A stretch of 64,000 nucleotides of DNA from Cheiracanthium punctorium (lineage: Eukaryota > Arthropoda > Arachnida > Araneae > Cheiracanthiidae). The first letter of the stretch is position 1. Every line of letters begins with the position of its first letter. Below the pieces are notes generated by a model. It did not search any database. It saw only the letters and a program-made list of their open reading frames with translations, and had not been told where the DNA came from. Below, piece by piece: positions 46,396 to 57,550 of this stretch. The position numbers were made by a program, and so were the translations under genes. Where the stretch lies: positions 682,001 to 746,000 of the forward strand of contig JAWZYV010016601.1 in NCBI GenBank assembly GCA_038373885.1. The letters are read 5' to 3'.

Positions 46396-47089
46396 CTCTT
46401 AGTTTAGAATGTACCAACGCTCTATGGCAATTTACCCTAACCAGAATAAAAGACGTTTTACGTAAAGGGAGTAAGAAAATCTGGAAGATCCATTAAAATT
46501 TACATCCGAAAATCATCAGCCGCAAGCTAAGAGAAAAGCAGCGTTAAAGCATTGTTAAAAAAAATATTAAAATACTGATAATCAGCGGGAAAATTATGGA
46601 TTAACCTTCTTGTATTAAAATTTTCAGGATAAGTTTTCTTTTTTAAAGAACACATAATAACACTTTAAGCATTAAACATAGATGAAATCAGCATCAATAA
46701 CACTAATTATAATATTCTGAGTAGGAAGTACTAAAATAAAACAGTACCATTTCTATTTAGAAATTAATTATCTCGCCACTTTCGGACAGGTACACCCACT
46801 GACATTTCCGCCGCCTAATCTTGCTCACTATCATATGTTCTAATTAAAGACCCTTCTAACTATATAATAGATAATCTAAAACATGGTCTTTTCGCATTTG
46901 TTTAAAAAACTTGAAGAATTTAAAAATCTGTCTGATTAACGAGATGCAAATTGCTTACAAAAATTCATGCAAAAATTAAAATGAAGACAAATCTATCACC
47001 GTCAGTATTTCTTTTTTTCAAGTCGATTAAAAATGTATTGCAGAAATTTCATTTATTTCTGTGTATTACAGACGACAGAATATACTTAC

Positions 47090-47136
47090 ACGAGCCACAG
47101 CACTAAGGCAATAACCAAGAGCGTTATCCACAACAT
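47090..47136 (-). CDS. cytochrome P450 (CYP3-clan-like), exon 1: start codon and membrane anchor
   Basis: First coding exon of a microsomal cytochrome P450. The ATG at 47136 opens a hydrophobic stretch MLWITLLVIALVLWLV typical of the N-terminal signal anchor that holds P450s in the ER membrane. The exon is 47 nt (15 codons plus GT) and ends at a canonical donor, CTCGT|gtaagt. The two left-over bases join the first G of exon 2 to make a Val codon, so the frame continues into WRKK, the usual basic stop-transfer. No nearer upstream ATG in frame was seen. The exon is too short for ORF-length gene finding. The assignment rests on the splice signal, the hydrophobic profile and the phase match with exon 2, and is strong because exons 2-5 are clearly P450. 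No promoter element was recognised upstream. Confidence 0.85.
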
Positions 47137-47344
47137 TTTTGATGACAGAAAGAAATTGCTGGGGAAAATGACGAGCACTGTTCTTTTATCAACGGTTTGG
47201 GTAAAAGATATAAAAAATGAAAGATGAAGAGAGATATTGAAATGTGATTGCAAAGAATGAATTCTTAGTTATCTTTTGATGCATCATTGTACATTTAGCT
47301 TATCTGATTATGGAAATGTAATGCCATTGCACACACTCACACAT

Positions 47345-47480
47345 ACACTCGGACCTAATTATTCCGACACCCGGTTATCACGGCAGTTTTTCGAAAGTCG
47401 GATTTTGCGCATATGCAACTCCGACTATCACGACACTTTTTGTGGTCCCGAGAGTGCCGGGATAACGAGAACCGACTAAT
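47345..47480. mobile_element. short MITE-like inverted repeat
   Basis: Ends ggacctaattattccgacac and, reverse-complemented, ggttctcgttatcccggcac. Central gactatcacgacac and ggttatcacggcag echo each other. No target duplication established. Confidence 0.4.
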
Positions 47481-47509
47481 ATATATATATATATGTATAT
47501 ATATACAAA

Positions 47510-48439
47510 CAGGGTGTCCGAAAATGGTGGTAACGGTCTTTAATTCTTTATCTATTAGAAATAAGTGGGCAGTGTACATTGAAAAAAATGTTCAAAATAA
47601 GGTCGGAAATAAGACTTCGTTAGGAAAAAATTACTCTCGTTAATTTTCAGAAAGTCACACTTTTTAAATTTGTATTCGACCCCCGTATAAAACAATTCCA
47701 AATTAGCGAAATGCGCCCCATACACTCATAAGGTGACATACAAAATTTGAGAATTAATGTCACAGTTGTTGTGAGATTACGACCAGTTATCGGCACGAGG
47801 GATCTAGGCCGAGAAGTGGGGTGCCCTCCGTGGCGGTCTTTCTAAGGGGTTCTAACCCGTATTTACGCTACGTTTCGGAGGAAACCACGGAAAACTCCGA
47901 ACGGTTAGGTTGGCGGATGTGACTTGGTTTTGAACCAGGCACCTTCCGTCTCCCAGTTCAAATCGCTATGCGCTAGGCCACTGGTCGGTCAATAAAATGT
48001 CAGAGATATGAAGGTAAATATAACGCTGACTTAAACCACTGTTCCATGGCTCTCGAAGGGAATAAAATCATGAAGAATGGTCGCATTTCAGGGGTCGTAC
48101 AGAAATTACAAAAGAAAATCTTTTTTTCCACTCTAGCAATAAACGTTTACATTCAAAATCATGTATAGTCCCCGATCATTTTTCTTTAAAGATATCTCTG
48201 TGATGTTGCTAAATCACTTCATGAGTGTATGAGGCACATTTTACTAACTGCGAATGTTTTTGCACCGGGGTCGTATACAAATTTAAAAAGTGTAACTTTT
48301 TGTAAATGAACGAGAGAAATTTTTCTTAACAGAATCTTATTTCGTACCTTATTTTGAACATTTTTTTCAATTTACACTGCATACTTATATCTAATACTTA
48401 AAGAATTAAAGCCCGTCACCACCTTTTTGGGACATCCTG
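47510..48439. mobile_element. palindromic element with about 250-bp inverted repeats, SINE inside
   Basis: Left end cagggtgtccgaaaatggtg and right end (reverse-complemented) caggatgtcccaaaaaggtg. The arms share tctttaattctttatctatt / gctttaattctttaagtatt and attgaaaaaaatgttcaaaa. CAGGGTGTCCCAAAA is a common arthropod transposon terminus. Its superfamily is not assigned here. Confidence 0.7.
47766..47995 (-). repeat. tRNA-derived SINE with target duplication
   Basis: On the minus strand: ccagtggcctagcgcatagc (A-box), cctggttcaaaaccaag (B-box), then the conserved central domain. Flanked by aatgtcacag and aatgtcagag (9 of 10), the expected LINE-mediated target duplication. Confidence 0.8.
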
Positions 48440-48510
48440 TATAATATGTATACGTATTAGTCGCTAATAAATATATTTATGCGTTATTATAACTAATAAG
48501 GTATATATAT

Positions 48511-48770
48511 GCAGGGTGTCCCAAAAATATGGAAACACTACTTAATTCTTTATCCATTAGAGATAGGCAATGTGAATTGAAAAAAATGTTCAAAATAAGA
48601 TAGGAAAGAACTACAGTAAGAAAAAAAAATTATCTGGTTAATTTTCAAAGTAATACTTCTTAAATTTTTACATGGCTCCCGGACAAAAAAAAAAAAAAAA
48701 AAAAGTCCCAATTTGGAAAATGTGCTTCCGTACTCTAATGAGGTAGAAAATCAGCTAAAAATCAGAATGT
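48511..48770 (+). mobile_element. further copy of the CAGGGTGTCCCAAAA element arm
   Basis: Begins gcagggtgtcccaaaaatat, followed by attctttatccattagagat and attgaaaaaaatgttcaaaa as in the arms at 47510. Only one arm is present. Confidence 0.65.
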
Positions 48771-49016
48771 TTAATAACTCTCGTAGGTTTGCTATTTATA
48801 AAAGCAATAAAAATGAAATTTATAGAAAGTGTAAACTCATTATTTTTTATACTATTTAAAGGATTATATTTTTGATTTCTAAATCAAATTTACCTCAAAT
48901 ATACTGAAACCGACAAAGGCAAATTTAAATTTATTTTATAGCCTTACAAAATAATGTTTGGTAAAACTTATTTTTTAGGGCAGTGATGTTTATTGTGTTA
49001 TCTATGTTTACATAAT

Positions 49017-49019
<3 letters not shown>

Positions 49020-49055
<36 letters not shown>

Positions 49056-49115
49056 GTTATTAAGTGCTTTCAATTAATATTTCACTTGGGATTCCATATT
49101 ACGTAAGTTCAGCTA

Positions 49116-49150
<35 letters not shown>
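49020..49150. repeat. two (AT)n microsatellites
   Basis: AT runs at about 49020-49053 and 49126-49150. Confidence 0.9.
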
Positions 49151-49153
<3 letters not shown>

Positions 49154-49154
49154 T

Positions 49155-51378
49155 GTACAGGGAGAATTTAGTAATTTCCCCTCTGAAGAGAAGTTGATTA
49201 TTTGCATTATATCTTCATTTTTGTTGTACTTTGCATTTTTAGTGTTTTTACATTAACAATGACTATCTGGGTGGGGGGGGGGGTTACACCATTTCACATT
49301 ATATTATACATATATATATAGTTGTTTATGAATTTGTATTTTCGAATCAGACATGTCTCTTAACCCATTCAGTTTATTTAAAATTACTATTTCTTAACCT
49401 CTAAATTTCTGTGACTCCTAGGACAAGAGGTCGTAAACCCCTTAAAAATGAAAAATATTTTCAATAATTTTGCTAGCTTTCAAACTGCCGACTTCGTTTG
49501 GTTCGCCTTGTCTTAGATATCTCCGCTTTTTCATTTCCCCCACACAGAAGCGTCTTTTCTTTTGTCCTTTTGAATAGGGCCAAAAAGCACGAATATTTGA
49601 AGTTCATTGTCTTTCTTGTTCTTCCATTTTTGTTGGCTCTTCCCATCTTTGCGCCATTTATCACGAACACGTACCTTAATTGCATAGCACAGTCATTTAA
49701 TGATCTGAAAAAATAAAACTATAGTCGAGCTACTTTCCGAATGTCTCGGTATAATATAAATGCTTGAAAAAAAGTATTTTAACCTCGAGTAAACTTAAAA
49801 ATCTAATTTAAAACTAACGTTTCAGATTTCATTCCATGTATGTGCCGCTTCTCATTTTGAAATAGTGAAATTAAAAAAAGAAATCCCATGAAACACTTTT
49901 TGAAATTCTTGATTCCGTGCAAGTTCGTTAAGGCCTATGAGACATTAGATCGAACGGTAGCGGAAATTGTGAACTGCCAAATTTTCACATTAATATGAAA
50001 GACGGATTTTTCAGGTGGTTCAAGTTCTTCATGTTTTATTGATATCAATCTATTTTTTTTTCATCCACCAAGAAAACTAATTGCGTTTTTTTTTTCTTTT
50101 TTTTTTTTTTTTTACCATTCTGCCGTAATAAATAATAAGAAAATGAATTCAAATTTTAAAATATCACAAAAGCTCATTTTTGTGGAAAGTAATCAAGCTG
50201 CAGCCAAAGGATAAAAAAAAAGACTCGAATGGAAACTATTTTTTTGTAATCATCCACTAAACAAAGGAAGTGGCATTCCAACTGTTTCAGTATACATTCG
50301 TAGATTTTAAGCTTTCAGAATGAATACCATATAAATGGAAAGCTCCGTGAACACGTAGGTAATTTACATGCAAGATACATAGAGTCTAAAAGAGTTTGAA
50401 GGCTAGAAGTGCTTCGATACTCAGAACTTTTTCTCTTTTTAATAGCTTTCAAATTATTATGAATAGAAGACATTCAATCGTTTGTTCGTTTTGTAAATTG
50501 CATTTATAAATATTTCAGTCGTCTGGAAGCACAGAAAAGACATGGAAAAATACAACTGCTTCAAAATTAACGTATATAATTTATGATTTTATTTTAAATT
50601 GAAATTATAAAATAAGGGAAAGTAATTATAAGTCAGGTAATTTAATTTAGAGGTTTAAAATTGAAATATTCTTCATAAATATATGAGGACAATTTGCTTC
50701 AACCACTTCGAGTGCTACTGTCTTTTTTTATGCGGGTAATTAAGATTCTCTTCATGGAAAACAAAATTATTCTAAGGTGAATCATATTTCTTTCTGGATC
50801 ATTACGTTATACGAAAAACGAAAAAAAACTACGTTTCAATTTACAACTTCAGAATTCAAGTATATTTTTTATTGTGTTTTTGTTGATTTGAATAAATAAT
50901 GACAGCCCGGTGATGATCGATTAAATACTGATTTAAAAATTGGATGAAAAAGCGATTTTCAAATAAAAGACTGTTTATAAACTCGAGTTTAAAATAATTA
51001 TTGGAAGAAGCCAATGCTTAAACTACTAAACTGTGTTTTTCCAATATTCGTGTGCACTTTGTTTTAATCCTACATGTGTTTTATTTATTTTATTTACATT
51101 TTTACGTCATTTTTCCCTCCTCTAAATTTCACTATAACTTTTTTAGTTCTTAGGAATGTTAACGTAATATTACAACTCAATGGACAATAACGAATAATCT
51201 GATGAACGCGGGTCGGCGGCTTGTGCGTTCGTATTCTGTTGAGGAGGAAAGTTTAATTTTGTTATGTATAAATGAGCGTACTTGATACGAAAGTTCAGAG
51301 CTGAATTTTTTAAAATTACTATATTAAGAAAAAGCTGATATCCAATAAAAGTATTAAAATCGCCCTCTTCCGAAAAAT

Positions 51379-51380
<2 letters not shown>
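49155..51380. other. gene-free stretch upstream of the P450 gene
   Basis: AT-rich. T-runs at about 50085-50113. A roughly 200-bp less AT-rich segment at 49490-49690 is open on both strands but matches nothing recognised. Confidence 0.4.

Positions 51381-51382
<2 letters not shown>

Positions 51383-51425
<43 letters not shown>
51383..51425. repeat. poly(A) tract
   Basis: About 43 uninterrupted A. Confidence 0.95.
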
Positions 51426-51427
<2 letters not shown>

Positions 51428-51463
51428 GACCAGAAAAGTATCTGATATCAATCGAATAATCTT

Positions 51464-51906
51464 CCCCTCTCTGCATGATCTAAGGAATAAAAACGACGTA
51501 ATTCATAAAGAATGTATTCTTGCTACAATTTATTTCAATATTTCATAGTGAAGAACAGCCATTATTTTCAATTAAACGGCAGAAAAATTAACTAAAATAT
51601 TTGAAAAAAGCAATCATAAATTGAGGGAACACAGTCTCTGTTTCAATAGTTTAAACTAAATGTATCTTAAAATCTCTTCCTTAATCATGCATTAATTCAT
51701 ATCTCTAATGTTACATCGCAATATACGGAATTAATAAACTGTGCCCTCTCAATTTTTTCTAACATTTTAGTTAAAATTTTATGACATTTACTTGAAAATA
51801 ATGGCTGTTGTTCATTATGTAATATTGGAAATAAATTGTAGCAACATTACATTCTTTATGAATTACGTCATTTATATTCATTTTCATTAGATCATGCAGA
51901 GAGGGG
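51464..51906. mobile_element. foldback element with about 140-bp inverted repeats (443 bp)
   Basis: Left arm ccccctctctgcatgatct-type text, gacgtaattcataaagaatg and aacagccattattttcaa. The right arm (51765-51906) is the near reverse complement in the same order. Target duplication not clear. Confidence 0.75.
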
Positions 51907-53062
51907 ACAGATTCTGCGAATGATATATATTTCTCTTGTGAGTTATTTGCTTAGCTTGTCCGGAAGAGAGCGGTTTTAAAGCTTTTTAGAAGTTTTCATT
52001 CGAAGAAGGAATGGTGAAACATTAAGTTTTGCTTCAAATTAGGCGAAACAGTGTCAGAGACACATGAAATGTTAATTAAAGTGCACAGAAAAAAATGTTT
52101 CGTCGAATCAATTAAAAATTTGTTAAATCAACAGAATTTTCCGGTTGAAATAGCTTGAACTTCAACATCAGGTTTTTTTCTTCCTCCACATAAGAGAGAC
52201 TTAGTAACTTAGTAAGACAGATATTTAAAATTCGTGATGAGTGTGTTTTTCTATTATGTAATCACATTGAAAATAATTTAATGCCAAAATTTGGGTGAAT
52301 ATTTACCACTTACACATGAAAACAACCAATATGTACCGGTATAAGAAGCGTTTCTTATGAGAAGTCATAATAACCGTTAGTAGGGTGTCCACCAATGTCA
52401 GGAGACAAAAATAGTATAATTAGTAGCCTCACGGACGTAAAAAAGTCGCCGGTTTTATACCCATTTTTTAAATTTTATTTGCCAAAATAGTAGCATTTTT
52501 GCATGATTTTGTAGTTAAGAAATAAACATATGTCATTTAGCATCATTTAGGAAAGGAATGAATAAAATGATAAGTTAAGAAACGTCATGTGTTATATAAC
52601 AGAGCATATAGTACATTTGTTTTTATAGTACGATTAAAAAAATGCAGATTAGAATGTTTGATTAACGATTATTTGTAGCTTTGAAAAGAAAAGGGAGTTG
52701 ACAAAAACCAAAACAGGGTGCTCACCAAAATTGTTAGTAAAAATTCAAGCAAATTTCAAGGCTAATCTCTAAATTTTTCAAGGACCCTCGTATAAAAAAT
52801 TATCACCATAATTTTCAAAAAACCCTTACCCCTAGCTAAGAAAAATAGTTATCCATTCAGACAGAAAAAGAAGATGTGTGTTTCTAACTTTACCATACAT
52901 ATTTAAGTTGACATCTAAAGTCGCAATCTCCGTTTTTAGTGATAAAACACAAGCCATCTGCTACAGATTAAAACCTACCTTTCTCATGCCATATGAGCAA
53001 AAAGCTAAAATTCTAACTTTACATGCAATTCATGGTTTGAAAGTAATTATTATTTTTTTCCC
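51907..53062. other. gene-free stretch with small repeat fragments
   Basis: 52085-52160 resembles the iterated element at 17860. Transposon-like termini agggtgtccaccaatgtcag (52383) and cagggtgctcaccaaaattg (52714) are present without partners. No gene. Confidence 0.4.
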
Positions 53063-53262
53063 TCAATAAGGCGGGTATTGGCCACAAGGCTTTGCCAATA
53101 CCAAGGCCCAAACCACAGGCCATTTTATTATGGGGCACCCAATGAGCGGCTACAGTTACCCCTATGAAGAAACGTACAATTTAACATCCAAGCCGGGAAT
53201 TGAAAACCCTGACCCAAGGCGTGATAGAATGGTTCATAAACCACTACAATACCTGTGCGGCT
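53063..53262 (-). repeat. tRNA-derived SINE
   Basis: On the minus strand: ttgtagtggtttatgaacca (A-box region) and gggttttcaattcccgg (B-box region). The body contains gggtgccccataataaaatg. Boundaries approximate. Confidence 0.6.
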
Positions 53263-54501
53263 TTCAATGTAATTATAAGTACAGTTCTTTTGAATGTTAA
53301 ACTGGCAAATAAAAGTCATTTCAAAGAAAAATTTTAACACCAATTTTGAACAAAATATAAGTTTGCTTTAGTAAGTTGCTAGTAAGTAAGTACTAAAGCT
53401 GTGGTTGTAAGAAAAATTAAGTATAAACAAGATAAGAGCAATACAAAAACATCAGGTACATCTATCTGCCTAAAAGTACGTTTTAGAAGATGCCCTAAAC
53501 AAGCTTTTCTGTCTGGTTTTTAACTGGTCTGCGCCTCTTCTACAATTACAGCTCATGGAAAGTTTATATATATATAATATATAATAGCTTACTTACGTAA
53601 AGTGAAATCCCAAGATAATCCAACGATAAAGTGAAGAAAATATAAAAAATAAAAAAGTAGATAGCACATGGTGCCAATTAACGAGCTTATTCCGGATAAG
53701 TGTTTAAATATAGCCTTTTAAGGCAATGAAAGAGTGGAAAAATTGAATATAAAGCGCCAAATTAGAACTGGTGTGCTTTTAAGCCTAATCACATGTAATC
53801 AGAAATAGTCCGAAAATGGAGTTAATATTGAAATGGTGTGCTCTATCATCAGGCGCCACCGCACACACATTTCAATTTAATCGAAAAAAACAATAATAGC
53901 TAGGTTTCTGCAAGTTACCTGACCAAAATTAGGGTCCTTTTGTAACTTGGGGGCGCGACCGTAGCTATTAGAAAAAAACAACCAGGAAGTGGACCGACAC
54001 GAAGATCAAAGCTCAGTAATGGAGGCAGTATTAGTGCATGTTGCCATCAGAGAAGGCTTAATGCAATCAATAGACAAGTAATGCCATGGAGTGTGAATAA
54101 AAAATGATATATTAATAATACTTTGGAAGTATGGAAAGGAAAAGAATAAATAAATAAAAAAAAGGTAATAATTAAATGAATAAATAAAAAGAATAAAAAT
54201 GGTAATAATTAAATGAATAAATAATAAAATAAATATTACACTAGTATATCTAGCCTATGTTTTACGTAGTACTAGCTGCAGTAGCTAAGAAGTACTTAGT
54301 TGAGGTTGTGGAAATGGAGAAAAACTGTAGCAATAATATTAACAATAATGATATTTATAATAATTATATATTCATTTATTATTGCTATTTATGCTAATAT
54401 AATTGTAAAATATTTAGTTAGAACAGTACTCTGTTTGGCTTCATTGGTTACAGACTCACATGATAAGGAAAAAGTACCAGTAATCAACCATTCTTAAGAA
54501 T

Positions 54502-54505
<4 letters not shown>
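53263..54505. other. gene-free AT-rich stretch
   Basis: No recognised gene. gaataaataaaaa-type iterations at about 54140-54235. Confidence 0.4.
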
Positions 54506-54507
<2 letters not shown>

Positions 54508-54535
<28 letters not shown>

Positions 54536-54560
54536 AAAATATATAGATATATATTTTTAT

Positions 54561-54605
<45 letters not shown>
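54508..54605. repeat. two poly(T) tracts around a short AT insert
   Basis: T-runs at about 54508-54531 and 54564-54605 separated by aaataaaatatatagatata. Confidence 0.9.
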
Positions 54606-54609
<4 letters not shown>

Positions 54610-54657
54610 ATAGAAAGAACCATCAACCAACCCCATCCTCACCAACCAATATTCTGA

Positions 54658-55023
54658 TTAGGACATACAGTTTTTTTGATTACATAGAGGATATAAAATA
54701 GAAGTTAGAAATTTACTGGGATAATTATATTTTATAGCAGTTTTATATAGGTCAGTTAAGTTATTAGCCTTAAAACTATTGGTACATAGAGACTCTATTC
54801 TATACTTATGATTAGAGATAATATTTCTAAACACAGAAGTGTGCATACATGAATTGAAATGAGTGAAGGTATTGACCTGAAAATTAAAGTCATTTCTTTT
54901 ATTATATATATTAAAGGATAGACTCTTTATATATATATATATAAATAGCGTGGGAGCAGCAATTTTATATTTTTCACCATACAGCATGTGATTGTTATTT
55001 TTCATTTTTTTACTGTACAACAC
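54658..55023 (-). pseudogene. possible Penelope-like reverse transcriptase C-terminal fragment
   Basis: A 121-codon minus-strand reading contains FNIYNKRNDF, then HFNSCMHTSVFRNIISNHKY, RIESLCTN and IKYNYPSKFL. The order (basic xxYxK block, SC-H block, K/RI..LC, then a final NYP) resembles the RT end region of Penelope-like elements, where SxHP...I...RxxxLC and NGYP are conserved. No catalytic RT motifs are visible alongside, and the reading does not extend. The call rests on pattern similarity only. Confidence 0.3.
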
Positions 55024-56160
55024 AAAATAACAATTTTCATGAATCTCATATTAATGAAATTATCAAATATTATTTTAATCAACACATACGTCAGTTTTTT
55101 TTTATTATTATTGTTTTCTTTTTCAGAAAATAAGAACTGAAAATATCCTGAAATTGTTATTTTTTCTGACAAATTTCAAAATTTACTCACATTGAAAAGG
55201 AAATAAAGGAAGAAAAGAAGATTACTCTTACATACAACAATTTTAACAAACATAAATATCCTTGTTTTGGGGGTGGAGGGATGTGACTGATATAATTTTC
55301 GCAAGTTTTGAATATTCATACTTGTCAACTTTTGAAATTCCCAAGGTGCAAAATATTATGCAAACGACATATTGAACTACTGGCAGCTCAATATACATCT
55401 ATTTGGCAGAAATCATTTCTGATGAGTTCTGCTAAATAATGTGCGAATAAAATTTTAAATAAATTTTACTAAATAGTCTATGAACAGTATTTTAATGTAA
55501 TACATTAAATAAACTCTTCAGTTTTATCCATTTGCATAGTTTAAATAGTATAAAATATTAAAATTTACATACCACACAATTAATATATTTCTTAAAAACA
55601 AAATAATAATTAAAATTTAATTACTTTCATCTAAAAGAAACATTCATACTGGATACAAAATTTAAATGATCTTAAACACATTAGAGAAGGAAAAAAGCGA
55701 TTCTGTTATACAGAAAAAAGAACTGTAAAATTACACCCGACAAGGAATTAAGAAAAAAAAATCTCATAAACATATGCCTGGTTGTTTGTTTTCACAAATA
55801 TATATATACATATATATTTATATTTTTTCCCTATCAAAACATCCCTTGTTTCAATTGCATTATTATTACTATTATTTTTTATAATTTTCATTCATGTTTC
55901 AACCAGCCATCTTCAATGAAACATAACTTTACTATTTTACATTTTTAAAAGCGATTAAAAAATAATTTAAATTTAAAATAAAAATCAATTTTTACTGTTA
56001 CGGTATTGGAAGGAGGTTCAAATAAAAATATACTAAAGGGAAAATAGTCAGTTCTCAAGACGGATGGAAAAAGATCGACATATGGATGCTAGTGCATACT
56101 CAACAAAATGTTTCCTACCCAGAATTTCAATGAACAAACAGCTGATTTAGTCGATTCTTT
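55024..56160. other. gene-free AT-rich stretch
   Basis: Short ATA/TAT repeats near 55797-55826. No gene or identified element. Confidence 0.4.
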
Positions 56161-56164
56161 GAGT

Positions 56165-57105
56165 GGGTGGGGGGCGACAATTAAGTAATCTTAAGATAAG
56201 CACAAAATCACGACCCACTAAATTAAAAATAACAAAATTCATTAAAAAGCATAAAATCGTAGGAAAAGCGTAAAAGAAAGGAGTTTCCTGTAAAATCATA
56301 AAAATCGGTGAAAAGTGTAGACTTTAAACTGAAAGCATACATATTTTCAAGTATGAATTGTCAATGGTTTTACTCTATGTGTTGAATATTCAAAAGTGCG
56401 GTGGAACTTGTATTCTAAAATATTATTTTTTTTTTTTTCATTTAATAAAATCTACTACACTTTGCAAAAAATGGGTAAGGACGTCATTATGCTTTATTTA
56501 AAAAAAAAAAAAACACCCAAAATTCAAGTTTTGTAATCCCAAAAACGGGAATCTATCGATTTACCATAGATTTCCGTGGGTTTTTTTTTTTTTTTCCGAT
56601 TACCGGCAATTAAGTAATCTTAAAATTAAGGAAACCGCGGAAAAATCGCATGAATGGTAAACTTCAGGAGATTTTTTTTAGAAACAAAATATGGGTCGTG
56701 ATTAATTAATATAAAAAAGAACTTCAAAATTCATTAAAAGGCGTAAAAAAACCAAAAGATTCACGTAAAATCGATAAAAAACGGGTGTTTCTCATAAAAT
56801 CGTAAAAATCGGTAAAAAACAGATGTTACCCGTAAAAGCCTAAACTTTTAAGCTAAAAGCGTAAAAATTGGCAAATATGAATAAGTATATTTAAGCTGTC
56901 TTAATGATTTTACTCTTTCTTCATGCGTTAAAAATTCAAAAGAGTGGAGGAATTTGTATTTTAAAATAACAAGTTTTTTCATTTAATAAAATCTACACTT
57001 TTACAAAAAGAAAAATAAATAATTAAGACCGTTATGCTTTATTTAAAAAAAACACGAAAAATTCAAGTTTTTTAATTGCAAAACAGGAATTGATCGGTTT
57101 GCCAA
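56165..57105 (+). repeat. diverged tandem duplication, about 440-480-bp period
   Basis: Shared words in order: ggcaattaagtaatcttaa (near 56178 and 56606), aaaattcattaaaa, cataaaatcgtaaaaatcgg-type text, tttcatttaataaaatctac, ttatgctttatttaaaaaa and aattcaagttttttaat. Non-coding, rich in A and T. Likely internal repeats of a larger element. Confidence 0.65.
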
Positions 57106-57550
57106 CAAATTTTCCAAAATCACGCAAATTCTCGGGCCTAAAAATAACCAAAAAATTTTCGCTTTAGATTCAAACATTATCGTCTTCGGCGTCATCCGCA
57201 ATTTTTCTCAATATGTATGTAGAGGCCTTCACCTAGAGGAGGGCAACGTGCCCCCAGGTATCATGTTGTTACGTCAAAATACAAAGAAGGGGACAGACGT
57301 AAGAGGCAAAAAGTCTTAATATTTATTGTTATGTAGTAGTTTGTAATTACATAAACACAACTCAAAATACTTCAGGGTTCGCAAAGAATTTGCCCCAGCC
57401 ACCTTGCCTTAATTTCGAATTTCCCAATTGATTAATTCAAATTAATCTCAACGGCACCGCAACTACGCATTTTTCGCACTATCAATTGGGCTTTTGCTGA
57501 GCGTGTAGTACTGTGAAAATAAACATCTCAGGGGTGCGTGCATACTGCAC

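Noticed and set aside
49473..49716. Overlapping open readings on both strands
   Set aside because: Neither strand shows a known motif and the plus-strand hydrophobicity may simply reflect T-rich sequence.
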